Positions 1-10,000 of a DNA stretch of 64,000 bases are shown one piece after another. Each line of letters starts with the position of its first letter. The stretch's first letter is position 1. This DNA is from Tolypothrix campylonemoides VB511288. Lineage in GTDB: Bacteria; Cyanobacteriota; Cyanobacteriia; Cyanobacteriales; Nostocaceae. Below the pieces are notes generated by a model that saw nothing but the letters and a program-made list of their open reading frames with translations, ran no database searches and was not told the origin of the DNA. The stretch covers positions 86,320 to 150,319 of the forward strand of contig JXCB02000033.1 in the NCBI GenBank assembly GCA_000828075.3. The letters are read 5' to 3'. The position numbers and the translations under genes are program-made.

Positions 1-149
1 TTTTGTAGTGCTGCGATCGCCTCATTTGTTCCAGAAACTACGCAGGAAGATGGGCTGTTAATGACTGCTATTTCTAGATAATTTTTGTATAACGTCTGTG
101 CATCCAACAGAGATTGCACATCTTTTTCTGGTAGTGGAACAGCAAGCAT
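1..149 (-). CDS. Type I PKS, AT-domain continuation (partial, off left edge)
   Basis: Read on the minus strand, this stretch is open from 149 to the window edge. It begins MLAVPLPEKDVQSLL and continues with a segment like INSPSSCVVSGTNEAI. The same segment occurs in the acyltransferase domains of the two complete PKS proteins in this window, just after their GHSIGEY or GYSIGEY active site (GAMLAV...INGSSLCVIAG). It is therefore the downstream part of the AT domain whose upstream part ends at about 190. The piece between, roughly 90 codons including the catalytic serine, is absent and replaced by adapter sequence at 152-189. The true gene continues past position 1. Confidence 0.8.
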   Translation of the reverse strand, partial: MLAVPLPEKDVQSLLDAQTLYKNYLEIAVINSPSSCVVSGTNEAIAALQ

Positions 150-151
150 AC

Positions 152-189
152 CTGTCTCTTATACACATCTAGATGTGTATAAGAGACAG
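152..189. other. Head-to-head Tn5 mosaic ends (Nextera adapter artefact)
   Basis: Positions 152-170 read CTGTCTCTTATACACATCT and 171-189 are its exact reverse complement. This is the 19-bp hyperactive Tn5 mosaic end used in transposase-based library kits, present twice head to head. It is not a natural cyanobacterial sequence. It adds the translated tail LSLIHI and a stop to the PKS on the minus strand. The sequence on its two sides belongs to one AT domain but does not meet, so the join is a false closure of a gap. Confidence 0.96.
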
Positions 190-1941
190 ATCAAGACCAA
201 GGTGAGGTTGTAAAATCTCGGCACAAATATCTATATGTTTTTTAAATGTTGGTTCGACTAAATACAGTTCCCGCCCCATATTTACATATTGTGCTCCTTG
301 TCCTGAAAACATGAAGATGACTGGACAATGGCTGGGCTTGCGGTGGTAAGTCAAAACACGTTGTCCGTCAAGCGAAGTTAATACTTTCACCGCATCGTTC
401 AAATCTTGGCAAACGACCATGCGACGGTGGTCAAAAGCACAACGACCCACTTGTAGGGTATGGGCGACATCAGGTAGAAGAATATCGGGATTTTGCTGCA
501 GGTGAGTGTGCAGTTGCGCTGTTGCAGTTTCCAAAGCTGTGCTGGTTTTGGCTGACAGTAGAAGCAATTGCCAGGGGCGCGAGTGTAGAGACGAGCCATG
601 GCGCGTCTGTACTGGAGCTTCTTCCAAGATAACATGGGCGTTAGTCCCACCAATCCCCAAAGAACTGACACCTGCTCTCTTAGGTATCCCGTTACTTTTC
701 CATTCTGATATTGCGGTATTTACATAAAAAGGACTATTGGCGAAATCTATTTGTGGATTTGGCTCCTGAAAGTGCAAACTAGGAGGAATTTGTTTATGTT
801 TTAATGCAAGGACTGTTTTAATTAATCCTGTCACACCTGCTGCTGTATTTAAATGTCCAACATTGGTTTTTACTGAACCAATAGCGCAAAAGTTCTTTTT
901 ATTTGTGCTAGCGCGAAAAGCTTGTGTGAGAGCCTTGATTTCTATTGGGTCTCCTAATTCGGTTCCTGTACCATGTGCTTCTATATATGTGATAGTCTCA
1001 GGTTCTACTCCAGCTAAAGCGATCGCTTCCAAAATCACCTCCCTTTGACCATCAACACTCGGAGCTGTATATCCAATCTTTAAAGAACCATCGTTATTAA
1101 CAGCAGAACCTTTGATGACTGCATGAATCGTGTCACCATCAGCAATGGCATCCTCTAATCTTTTCAAGACTACTACACCTAAACCATTGCCACCAATAGT
1201 TCCTTTTGCTTGAGCGTCAAAAGCTCGACAATGACCATCAGGAGAAAGAATTCCTCCTTGTTGATACTGGTACCCAGTTTTTTGTGGTACTGCAACAGAA
1301 ACACCGCCTGCTAAAGCAATATCACTTTCACCATTCATTAAACTTTGGCAGGCTAAATGGACACTCACTAATGATGTGGAGCAAGCAGTCTGTACATTAA
1401 TACTTGGTCCTCTCAAGTTTAATTTGTAAGAAACTTGCGTGGGTAAGAAATCCTTGTCGTTCCCAATAAAAATTTGGTATTTGTCTACTGATTCCAGAAA
1501 ATCCTGATTAGTATATAAGTTTGAAAGCAGATAAGTACTTGCAGCAACACCCGCAAAAATACCAATTTGACCGCTATAAGTTTCAGAATTGTAGCCAGAA
1601 TTTTCTAGTGCTTCCCAAACACATTCCATAAAAAGACGGTGTTGTGGGTCTATAATTTCGGCTTCTCTGGGAGAAAAGCTAAAAAATGAAGCGTCAAATA
1701 ACTCTATATCTTCTAATACACCGCTTGCTTTCACATAACTGGGATCATTTAGCAATGTTGGATTTACCCCAGCAGATACTAATTCCTCATCTGTGAAAAA
1801 AGAAATTGACTCTACGCCATCACGCAGATTTTGCCAAAAAATATCAACTTTCTTCGCTCCAGGAAAACGACCTGCCATACCAATAATAGCAATTTCGTCT
1901 TGCTCATTTAAGGTATTAATAAAATTATTTGCTATGTCCAT
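169..1941 (-). CDS. Type I PKS, KS and start of AT (artificially truncated)
   Basis: This is the last PKS in transcription order within the window. The ketosynthase domain fills about residues 15-430 from the MDIANNF start, with the active-site motif TACSTSL and the two histidine motifs EAHGTGT and KTNVGHL all intact. The linker and the start of an acyltransferase follow (FMFSGQGAQYVNMG). The frame then ends in LSLIHI-stop, which is encoded by adapter sequence and is not a real C-terminus; the AT resumes at 149. An upstream in-frame start at 2004 would add 21 atypical residues, so 1941 is preferred because KS proteins of this cluster start in the same way. It receives its chain from the Gly-type NRPS upstream and should extend it by one C2 unit. 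AT specificity cannot be read because that part is missing. Confidence 0.9.
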   Translation of the reverse strand: MDIANNFINTLNEQDEIAIIGMAGRFPGAKKVDIFWQNLRDGVESISFFTDEELVSAGVNPTLLNDPSYVKASGVLEDIELFDASFFSFSPREAEIIDPQHRLFMECVWEALENSGYNSETYSGQIGIFAGVAASTYLLSNLYTNQDFLESVDKYQIFIGNDKDFLPTQVSYKLNLRGPSINVQTACSTSLVSVHLACQSLMNGESDIALAGGVSVAVPQKTGYQYQQGGILSPDGHCRAFDAQAKGTIGGNGLGVVVLKRLEDAIADGDTIHAVIKGSAVNNDGSLKIGYTAPSVDGQREVILEAIALAGVEPETITYIEAHGTGTELGDPIEIKALTQAFRASTNKKNFCAIGSVKTNVGHLNTAAGVTGLIKTVLALKHKQIPPSLHFQEPNPQIDFANSPFYVNTAISEWKSNGIPKRAGVSSLGIGGTNAHVILEEAPVQTRHGSSLHSRPWQLLLLSAKTSTALETATAQLHTHLQQNPDILLPDVAHTLQVGRCAFDHRRMVVCQDLNDAVKVLTSLDGQRVLTYHRKPSHCPVIFMFSGQGAQYVNMGRELYLVEPTFKKHIDICAEILQPHLGLDLSLIHI

Positions 1942-2016
1942 AAGGCAAAACTTTATTATCAGCTTTTTAGAATATAGTATTGCTATTTGATTTTTTAAAA
2001 ACACTTAGAAAGACAC

Positions 2017-2082
2017 GTAGGGTGGGCAATGTCCGCTAGCTCTGGGTTATATCGGAGTTTTTGTGAGCATTGCCCACCCTAC
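2017..2082. repeat. Dispersed inverted repeat between PKS and PanP genes
   Basis: The 15-bp arm GTAGGGTGGGCAATG at 2017-2031 is exactly repeated in inverse at 2068-2082, around a 36-nt loop. It lies in the 165-bp gap between the decarboxylase and the last PKS. It could act as an mRNA hairpin, but it has no T-tract, so a terminator role is not supported. Similar GTAGGGTGGGCA stems are common dispersed repeats in cyanobacteria. Confidence 0.6.
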
Positions 2083-2106
2083 AGATACTATTCGTTACTA
2101 TTTATT

Positions 2107-3825
2107 TCATTCTTCATCGTCTAGAAAATATGACATGGAAATTTCCGAAGCAATCTGAATTTGATCATTTAAAACTGCATCAATATCTTCTTCAGTAGTT
2201 AATGGATTAGCAATCACTGCACGCATGGCAATTATAGGAATTTCCTTATCTAAATTGATAATTTTTTTTGTAGTTCGTGAGATAAAAGTGTGACCAATTT
2301 GGCGCTGCATCTTCTGTAAATTCTCATTAAAATTATTAATGATTTGATTATCTATTTCTGTCAATTGCTTTTTAGCAACAAGTCCTCTAAACTTTAGCGG
2401 AATATAGCGATAAATTAGCAAATTAGTATCAGGTTCTGCTAGTAATTCAAATTCAGGCATCGCCAAAATACGAGCAGCCATATATTGGGTTTTCCGGATT
2501 CCTTGATCAATCAAAAACTCATATCCCTTAAGCCCAATGAGCTTTAAACCAGCATGTAAAAATAAAGCCATGCCTGGACGAGAACCTTCTAAAGCACGTT
2601 TCCCTAAATCAAATGACCCCTTACGCATGGTATAGCTTGCGTGTTTTTCAATTGAAGAAGCCATATGCGGGTCGCGGAAGAAGACCATACCAATGCCCAT
2701 TGGTAGATATAATTGTTTATGTCCATCAATGGTCACTGAATCAGCTCGTTCGATGCCAGCAAGCTTGTGCCGATGTTTTTCGGAAAACATAACTGGACCA
2801 CCCCAAGCGGCATCTACATGAAAATATATATTATTTTCTTGGGCAATATCCGCAATATTTTCTAGCGAATCAACACTACCAGAATCTGTGGTTCCAGCAA
2901 TGCCAACAATGGCTATAATATGTAGGTTTTGCTTACGGCATTCCGCAACAGCTTGGCGTAGCGCCTGTATGTTAACTCGATTGTTAGAGTCAACGGGAAC
3001 TCTAATCAAATTCTGGGTGCTAATGCCCATCAAATCCGCAGCTTTATCAAAAGAAAAGTGCATCAATTCAGAGCCTATCACAACTGCTCCTTTGTAGCCG
3101 TAGAAATTTAGGGCTGCGGCTAAACCTTCTTTTTCTATGCCTAAAAACTCATTTTTTGGTCCTAAAGACGTATTTCGGGCGCACCAAAGTGCTGTGATAT
3201 TTGCTGTTGTACCACCAGAAACCAAAATTCCTAGTGTACTCTGATTGTTTTGAATATGCTGAGTGTAGAAATCATCAGGAAAATCATAAATTTGTCGATG
3301 TAACATTGCTAAAGCCTCACGTTCGCAGAAGCTCAAGGCTTTAGCTGTCTCTATTTTGACAGCGTTTTGATTCATTGCTGTCATCAGTTTAGCTAGAGGG
3401 CGCACAAACGAAGGAAGCGCCGAGGTCATGTGACCGATAAATCGTGGCGAAGATGTATGTATTGAATGAGCAACAACATGATCGCCTAAGTATTTTAAAT
3501 AGCTTTCAAAATCAGTAGGTTGAACAGGTATTTGACTATCAGAAAACTTGTCTAACAAAGAATCTAAATCAATGTTGGTGTTGGCATCAAACGTGCTTAA
3601 AAAGGCTTGAGAAAAATCATTAATGATTTCATCGATTTCTTTCTCAAGAGATGTAGCCTGACTCGATGTAGCGAACAGTTGCATCACTTGTTCTTCAATA
3701 TTGTAATGTAATGTTTGCTCAGTCTCAAGAAAGTAATTTTGGTTTGGCATTTCTTGTTTACTTAATGTCATCTCGTATCCTTGAATCACTTTGCTTTCTA
3801 CAATCGCCTTAGGTCGATGAAACAC
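2107..3825 (-). CDS. PLP-dependent decarboxylase, PanP (aspartate 1-decarboxylase)-like
   Basis: This 572-residue protein has the group II PLP decarboxylase fold. The Schiff-base lysine is in TIDGHKQLYLP, preceded by HVDAAWGGP (the PLP-contacting Asp and Ala), with SGGTTANITALW earlier. The N-terminal part (TSSPRFIGHMTSALPSF) and overall length resemble the PanP group, which makes beta-alanine from aspartate. Glutamate or diaminobutyrate decarboxylase relatives remain possible. It overlaps the stop of the upstream NRPS by 17 bp, so it is translationally coupled and in the cluster operon. An alternative start is MTLSKQEM at about 3771. None of the four A domains readable here has a beta-alanine-like code, so the product may feed a module beyond the left edge or be used elsewhere. 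Confidence 0.8.
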   Translation of the reverse strand: MFHRPKAIVESKVIQGYEMTLSKQEMPNQNYFLETEQTLHYNIEEQVMQLFATSSQATSLEKEIDEIINDFSQAFLSTFDANTNIDLDSLLDKFSDSQIPVQPTDFESYLKYLGDHVVAHSIHTSSPRFIGHMTSALPSFVRPLAKLMTAMNQNAVKIETAKALSFCEREALAMLHRQIYDFPDDFYTQHIQNNQSTLGILVSGGTTANITALWCARNTSLGPKNEFLGIEKEGLAAALNFYGYKGAVVIGSELMHFSFDKAADLMGISTQNLIRVPVDSNNRVNIQALRQAVAECRKQNLHIIAIVGIAGTTDSGSVDSLENIADIAQENNIYFHVDAAWGGPVMFSEKHRHKLAGIERADSVTIDGHKQLYLPMGIGMVFFRDPHMASSIEKHASYTMRKGSFDLGKRALEGSRPGMALFLHAGLKLIGLKGYEFLIDQGIRKTQYMAARILAMPEFELLAEPDTNLLIYRYIPLKFRGLVAKKQLTEIDNQIINNFNENLQKMQRQIGHTFISRTTKKIINLDKEIPIIAMRAVIANPLTTEEDIDAVLNDQIQIASEISMSYFLDDEE

Positions 3826-6800
3826 CTTTTTGTGCTGCTCGATGTTCTTTTCTTGCTTGTTTTCGGCGCTGTACTGAAGCTGTTCTGCTTTCAGCGCGAT
3901 CAGAATGTTGTGTAATACATTGTTGCTCGCTTGACTCCTGATTAAGATATTTAGCTAAGCGGCTGATGGTAGGATACTGAAACATTTCAATCATAGAGAA
4001 GTCTCGCTGAAATGTTTTTTGCAATTTACTATGAACTTGAACTAAGAGTAATGAATGACCACCGAGTTCAAAGAAGTTATCATGGATTCCTACATTTTCA
4101 ACTTGGAGTATTTCTTGCCAAATATCAGCAATAGTTTTTTCCACCTCAGTTTGAGGTGGCTGATAAAGTGTCTCTAATTCGGGTCGTGCAGTATCAGGTG
4201 CAGGCAAAGCTTTGCGATCAACCTTACCATTAGGTGTCAGTGGTAGTGCTTCCAGTGTGACAAAAGTTGCTGGTATCATGTAGTTTGGCAACTTCAACTC
4301 CAGGAAGCCCCGTAGTTCAGGAATGACGAGTGTTTGCTCAGATGGAACTACATAGGCGACTATTCGTTGAGAATCTCCTGAATCTGAGCGTACTACAACT
4401 ACAGTTTCTCGTACTGCTGGGTGCTGGCTGATAATTGCTTCAATTTCTCCCAGTTCAATGCGGAAACCACGGACTTTTACCTGGTGGTCGATACGACCAA
4501 TGTACTCTATCTCTCCATTAGGCAGGTAGCGTGCTTTATCTCCTGTCTTGTACAAACGTGCAGCTACTTTGTCACTAAAGGGATTAGGGATAAATTTTTC
4601 TGCACTCAGGTCAGGACGGTTTAAATAGCCTCGTGCGAGTCCTTCACCACCGATATGCAATTCGCCTGGGACACCTACAGGAACTAACCGATTATATTGG
4701 TCTAAGATATAAAGCTGCGTGTTTGCGATCGCGTGACTAATTGGTATCACCTGGCTATCAGTTTCTACCTCAGATGCTGCTGACCAAATCGTGGTTTCTG
4801 TCGGACCGTACATATTCCATAGGGAGTGACACCTTTGCCGTAATTGATGAGCTAGGTGTGCGGGTAAAGCTTCTCCACCACAAAGAATTTTTAATTGATG
4901 ATTACCACCCCAGCCTGCTGCTAGAAGTAACTGCCATGTTGCTGGTGTGGCTTGCATGACTGTAGCTTTTGACTCAATTAATGTTGCTGATAACTGCACT
5001 CCGTCTGACGCGACTTCGCGACTGGTAACTACTAAGCGAGCACCTACTATCAGCGGTAGGAACAGTTCTAATGCTGCAATATCGAAGGAATAGGTAGTGA
5101 CTGCTAGTAAAGTGTCTTCCTCAGTTAACCCTGGCTTTTGCCTCATTGAGTACAAAAAGTTGTTCAAAGCTTTATGAGGAATTTGTACACCTTTGGGTTT
5201 GCCTGTTGAACCAGAGGTATAGATCACATAAGCCAGGTTGTCAGTAGTTAGCTGGGAGAATAAATTTTTCTTGCTTTGTTGTGCAATCAAGTGCCAATCA
5301 GTATCTAAGCAAACGACTTTAGCTTTGTGTTGCGGCATTGCTTCCATAAGCGACGCTTGAGTCAGCAACACTGGCACTTGAGCATCTTCTAATATAAATG
5401 CTAATCGCTCTTGGGGATAACTGGGGTCTAGCGGTACGTATGCACCACCCGCCTTGAGGATGGCTAACAGTCCGATAACCATATCTAAGGAGCGCTCTAC
5501 ACAAATTCCCACCAATACTTCTGGCTTTACTCCCAGCTTTTGCAAATAGTGTGCTAATTGATTGGATCTGGTATTCAGCTCCTGATAGGTTAGCTGTTTA
5601 TCTTCAAATACTACGGCTACAGCATTAGGTGTGCGCTCTACTTGCGCTTCAAACAATTCATGGATACATTTATGAGGATAATCAGCTTCAGTATTATTCC
5701 ACTCCAAAAGCAACTGATAATTTTCTTGTGAAGTCAGTATTGGCAAGTCCCGAAGTTGCTGTTCGGGGTTAGCAACTATACTTTCCAGCAAAGTCTTTAA
5801 ATGCCCTAATATCCTAACAATACTCGCACTATCAAAACGACGGGTATCATACCCAATCGATAGCAATAAATCTGAACCAGGATATACCTGTAGGGTAAGC
5901 GGATAATTCGTCTTTTCAAATATCCGAGCTTCACCGATTACCATGCTTTGAGCTAGCTTTTCTTTAGTATCATCTACTAAATAATTATTAAAAACTAGAA
6001 GAGTTTCAAATAGTGGCAAGCCACGAGGGATTTGACTCCATTGTTGGATCTGTATCAGTGAACTATACTCGTACTGACGCATTTCAGCTTCTTGAATTTG
6101 AAGCTTTTTCAGCCAAGGTATAACGAAAGCATCACCATGTACTTGTACCCGTAGTGGCAATGTGTTGGCGAAAAGTCCCATCATGGACTCTGCTTCTGCC
6201 AGTTCAGTAGGTCTGCCTGAAGATGTGGCTCCATAAACTATATCTGACTCTGTGCTATAGCGGCTTAAAAGTATAGCCCAAGCCCCCTTTAGCAGGATGT
6301 TCAAGGTAAGATGATACTTTCGCGCCAGGGAATTTAAAGCAGCTGTCGTTGTTTCTGATAGTAAGGTCTGTTGACAATCATGGTCTTCGTCTTGGCTAGA
6401 GAAAGTACCTGAAGCCTTATCCATCACAAGTGGTGTCGGTACCGTAAATCCTTTAAGTGTCTCGCGCCAGAAAGTTTCAGCCTTTGATATATCTTGCTGC
6501 TGTAGCCAACAGATGTATTCTTTGAAGGGACGAGGATATTCCAGATGTAAATCCTCACCTTTGCAAAAGGCATTGTAGAATTCATAAAATTCTTTCCACA
6601 GCCATGTTAAAGACCACCCTTCCATTAATATATGGTGAAAGCTGAAGACAAATTGATAACTATTGTCAGCCTCCTGAATTAATGTCAGACGTATGAGTGG
6701 AACCTGGGAAAGTACAAAGCCTTGTTTGCGATCGCCTGCTAAAAAAACTTCTAACTGCTTTTCTCTCTCCTGTAAAGACAGTTGACGCCAGTCTTGAAAT

Positions 6801-7063
6801 TCCCAAGGCAAGTCTACTTCCTTATACACCACTTGATATGGTTTGTCAAGATTTTCCCAGTAGAATGAGGTACGCAAAATTGGATGCCGATCCAAAACTC
6901 GTTGCCAAGCTTTCTTGAAAGCTGGAACATCAAGCTGAGTTTGCAAAGCGTAGCAAAACTGCTCAAAATACACTCCGGAATGGGGTACAACCAGCGTGTG
7001 AAAAAGCATACCCTGCTGTAAGGGCGAAAGTTCGTATATATCTTCAATATTTTTTTGTTTCAT
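3809..7063 (-). CDS. NRPS module C-A-T (Gly-like code)
   Basis: Single module of 1,084 residues. The condensation domain (about 5-440) opens with ELSPLQQGMLFHTL, typical of DCL or dual-type C domains. Its active-site motif is HHILMEG, with Glu where Asp is usual. The adenylation domain (about 455-960) has YTSGSTGKPKG, YGPTETT and NGKVDRKALP. Its specificity positions read D-I-L-Q-L-G-M-I-W plus the invariant Lys, a code associated with glycine. The carrier domain has LGGHSLL (about 1000). A basic tail follows (RRKQARKEHRAAQK). A DCL-type C domain fits the epimerisation domain that ends the preceding protein. A 17-bp overlap couples it to the PLP decarboxylase. Confidence 0.93.
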   Translation of the reverse strand: MKQKNIEDIYELSPLQQGMLFHTLVVPHSGVYFEQFCYALQTQLDVPAFKKAWQRVLDRHPILRTSFYWENLDKPYQVVYKEVDLPWEFQDWRQLSLQEREKQLEVFLAGDRKQGFVLSQVPLIRLTLIQEADNSYQFVFSFHHILMEGWSLTWLWKEFYEFYNAFCKGEDLHLEYPRPFKEYICWLQQQDISKAETFWRETLKGFTVPTPLVMDKASGTFSSQDEDHDCQQTLLSETTTAALNSLARKYHLTLNILLKGAWAILLSRYSTESDIVYGATSSGRPTELAEAESMMGLFANTLPLRVQVHGDAFVIPWLKKLQIQEAEMRQYEYSSLIQIQQWSQIPRGLPLFETLLVFNNYLVDDTKEKLAQSMVIGEARIFEKTNYPLTLQVYPGSDLLLSIGYDTRRFDSASIVRILGHLKTLLESIVANPEQQLRDLPILTSQENYQLLLEWNNTEADYPHKCIHELFEAQVERTPNAVAVVFEDKQLTYQELNTRSNQLAHYLQKLGVKPEVLVGICVERSLDMVIGLLAILKAGGAYVPLDPSYPQERLAFILEDAQVPVLLTQASLMEAMPQHKAKVVCLDTDWHLIAQQSKKNLFSQLTTDNLAYVIYTSGSTGKPKGVQIPHKALNNFLYSMRQKPGLTEEDTLLAVTTYSFDIAALELFLPLIVGARLVVTSREVASDGVQLSATLIESKATVMQATPATWQLLLAAGWGGNHQLKILCGGEALPAHLAHQLRQRCHSLWNMYGPTETTIWSAASEVETDSQVIPISHAIANTQLYILDQYNRLVPVGVPGELHIGGEGLARGYLNRPDLSAEKFIPNPFSDKVAARLYKTGDKARYLPNGEIEYIGRIDHQVKVRGFRIELGEIEAIISQHPAVRETVVVVRSDSGDSQRIVAYVVPSEQTLVIPELRGFLELKLPNYMIPATFVTLEALPLTPNGKVDRKALPAPDTARPELETLYQPPQTEVEKTIADIWQEILQVENVGIHDNFFELGGHSLLLVQVHSKLQKTFQRDFSMIEMFQYPTISRLAKYLNQESSEQQCITQHSDRAESRTASVQRRKQARKEHRAAQKGVSST

Positions 7064-7080
7064 TGAAAATTCCTCCTATA

Positions 7081-10000
7081 TTATTGACCAATCTGAGCCA
7101 GCAAATTATTCAAATTTTCTTGATTTATGTTTGCTGCCGAAAAGTCTGAAGGGGTATATTCTACTGTTTCTAGGGAGCGACAGTGGGTGATGAGAGACTT
7201 GAGCGCTTCTATAAAACTATCAGATAGTTTTTCTATAGTCTCGCGTCGATGCAGATTTGTGCTATAGCCAAATTCCAGTCTCAACTGACCTTCTTCATTA
7301 ACCCATGCAATCACGCTTAGCAGATAAGGCTGAGTTCCTTGTGGACTGTACAGTAGTCCGGTGGATTCTTCAGTCGGTCTAAGCATAGAAGACTGATCAA
7401 AGCTTTTACCAAACTGACCAAGGTAGAGAAAAAACACCTCTGCTTGGGGAAGCGATCGCATTTTCTGTGTAAGTGTTGTATCCTCGCTTAGGTAGCGTAG
7501 CACTCCATAGTCAATGCTTCTATTTGCAATGCAACGAAATTGCTCTTTGACGGCTTTCAATGCATCGCCCAGATTTTCAGCCCCTTCTAAATCCAAAAGT
7601 ACAGGGTAAAGAGTTGTGAGCCAACCTACAGTCCGCGATATATCGACATTATCTATAATAGTACTTGCTTCCCGCCCATCTTCTTCGGTATCAAACAGTA
7701 AGCAGTTTATGCCTGTCCATTGTGTAAAAGCTTGTACAAGAGCAGTCAGCAGAACTTCTTGTGTATTAATTCGATAGACTGCGAGAACCTCCTGAAGTAA
7801 TGCCTGAGTTTCTTTTTCGCTTAACGCTACTGAGACAGTTTGACTTGATGCTACAGTGTTCATGCCTCCAGGATAATCTATCGGTAAGCGGGAAACCTGC
7901 TTATGGCGATCGCTTAGGCAGTCATTTTGCCTTTTCTGCAACTTTTCGGATTGGGCGTATTCCTTTAGTCGTTCAGACCACTGTTTGAAAGAAGTTGTTT
8001 TCTGCGGCAGTTGAATTGCCTTACCCTGATAGAGCTGGTGATAAGCAGTCTCAAGATCCTCTAGTAAGATTCGCCAAGAGCCGAAATCTACTGCCAAGTG
8101 GTGGATGATGATGAGCAAGCGGCTTGGCTTGTTGGCACCCAGTTCAAAAAGGATACCCCGCACAATTGGTCCGGTTGACAGGTTCAAGCTACCTTGTAGT
8201 TCCGTAGCGGTTGCTTCCATAAAAGATTTTTGAGCCTCAGATGACAACGCAGATAAATCTATATGTGTAAAATTCACCTGAGATTCAAAGCCACTGTTCA
8301 CCTGTTGCCAGCCAGATCCAGAGAGTGTAAACCGAAGGCGAAGTGCATCGTGGTGTATGAATAAATGTTGCCATGCTTGTTCAAACAAAGCTGGATCTAG
8401 AACTTGCATCACTTCTACAAAAAATGCCATGTTCCAGTGATGCAGTTCTGATAAATTCTGTTCAAAGAACCAGTGCTGGATAGGCGTCAGGGGAAGTGAA
8501 CCAGTGACTAAACCCTGCTCAGCCTGTACAATTTGCTTTGTGCTTGTCACTTCTGCCAGTTCCGCAATTGTCTGGTGCTCAAACAATTGTTGAGGGGCAA
8601 GCCGATAACCTGCTTTAGCGGCTCTAGCACTCACTTGAATGCCAAGGACGGAATCGCCCCCTAACTCGAAAAAGTTATCGTGAATGCCTACTTGCTCAAT
8701 ACCAAGGAGTTCTTGCCAGATATTGGCGATCGTTTGCTCTACCTCATTTCTAGGAGCAACATAGGCATTATCTAAATTGGGTCTTGAGTAAAAAGAAGAG
8801 GAACTCGCTTTTTCTTGAAGTTGAGAGTTTTTATTAAATTCAAGCTTAACCCATTTTTTAATGCTAGCTTGCAAATCTACAGTTGATGTCACGACTTGAG
8901 TCATACCTGTAGATAAGGCGCGTCTAAAAGCTTCCAGACCTTCTTGCCGTGTCATCATCGAGTCGGCACCTTTGGGAATGGTCACTGATTCCAAAGATTC
9001 TTGAGTAATCCAATTATCATAATTGATACTTAACCAGGGAACAAGACTTGTTTGATTGTGTTTGTGTACAAAAGCATCCGTGAATATGTGCGCTGCTGGA
9101 TAGGCAGCCATGCCCAGTACCCCCAACACAGATGCTAATGAGGATATTATTACGCAGAAATCAAGCTCTTTCCCTTGTAAGATATTTTCTAATACAAATA
9201 ATCCATAGCCTGTTGAGCTTAATTGACTTTCACACTCAGTTCTACTTATTTGTTGAACAGTGCGAGATAACTTGATGCCTGCTGCATGGATGACACCGTG
9301 AATTTGACCAAAGCGTTTTGAAGCTTCAGTCATCACTGCTTGCATTTGTTCAAAGTTGGCAACATCGGCACGGCAAATAAGAACCTCAGCACCCAAAGCT
9401 TCCAATGCTTGCACTTTCTTGATTTTGCGGCTGATATCATTGTTTTCATCATGAGTTGCAAGCCATTGTGACCACTCTTGTTTTGGGGGTAGACCGGAAC
9501 GCCCTGTTAAGATGAGCTTGGCGTGTGCTGTCTGTGCCAGGTATTCTGCTAGTACCAAACCAATCTCTCCCAGACCACCAGTGATTAAATATACTCCTTC
9601 TTCCCTGATGGGAATTGTTCCCTCATCTGGCTCCTCAAGTTGTATTGGTTCAAAAGTTTGCACCCATCGGTGTTTGCCTCGGTAGGCAACTATATTCTCA
9701 GATGCTGTTTGAGTGAGTTCTGCTAAAAGTTGGTCTATAAGTTGATTTTTTTGGCGTGTCCCTGATTCCGGAATGACAAGATCAATGTTACGACAGGTGA
9801 TGTTGGGATACTCCTGGGGAATCACCTTACAAATTCCCATAACAGGTGCTTTTTCCGGACACAACTTTTCGTCGCCGTTGACCTCCTGCACATTGTTGGT
9901 TACTACCAGAATTTGTACAGAATCGGTAACTTCTTGTTTTCCTAACGCCTGCGCCAGGAAAAGCAGACTATAAAAACCTAAATTCTGGCATTCTTCAAAG

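Noticed and set aside
152-189. Natural 38-bp palindrome or transposon end
   Set aside because: It is exactly two hyperactive Tn5 mosaic ends of library kits, not a cyanobacterial element.
169-200. Natural C-terminus of the last PKS at a real stop codon
   Set aside because: The last residues LSLIHI and the stop are encoded by the Tn5 mosaic ends, and the AT domain continues on the other side.
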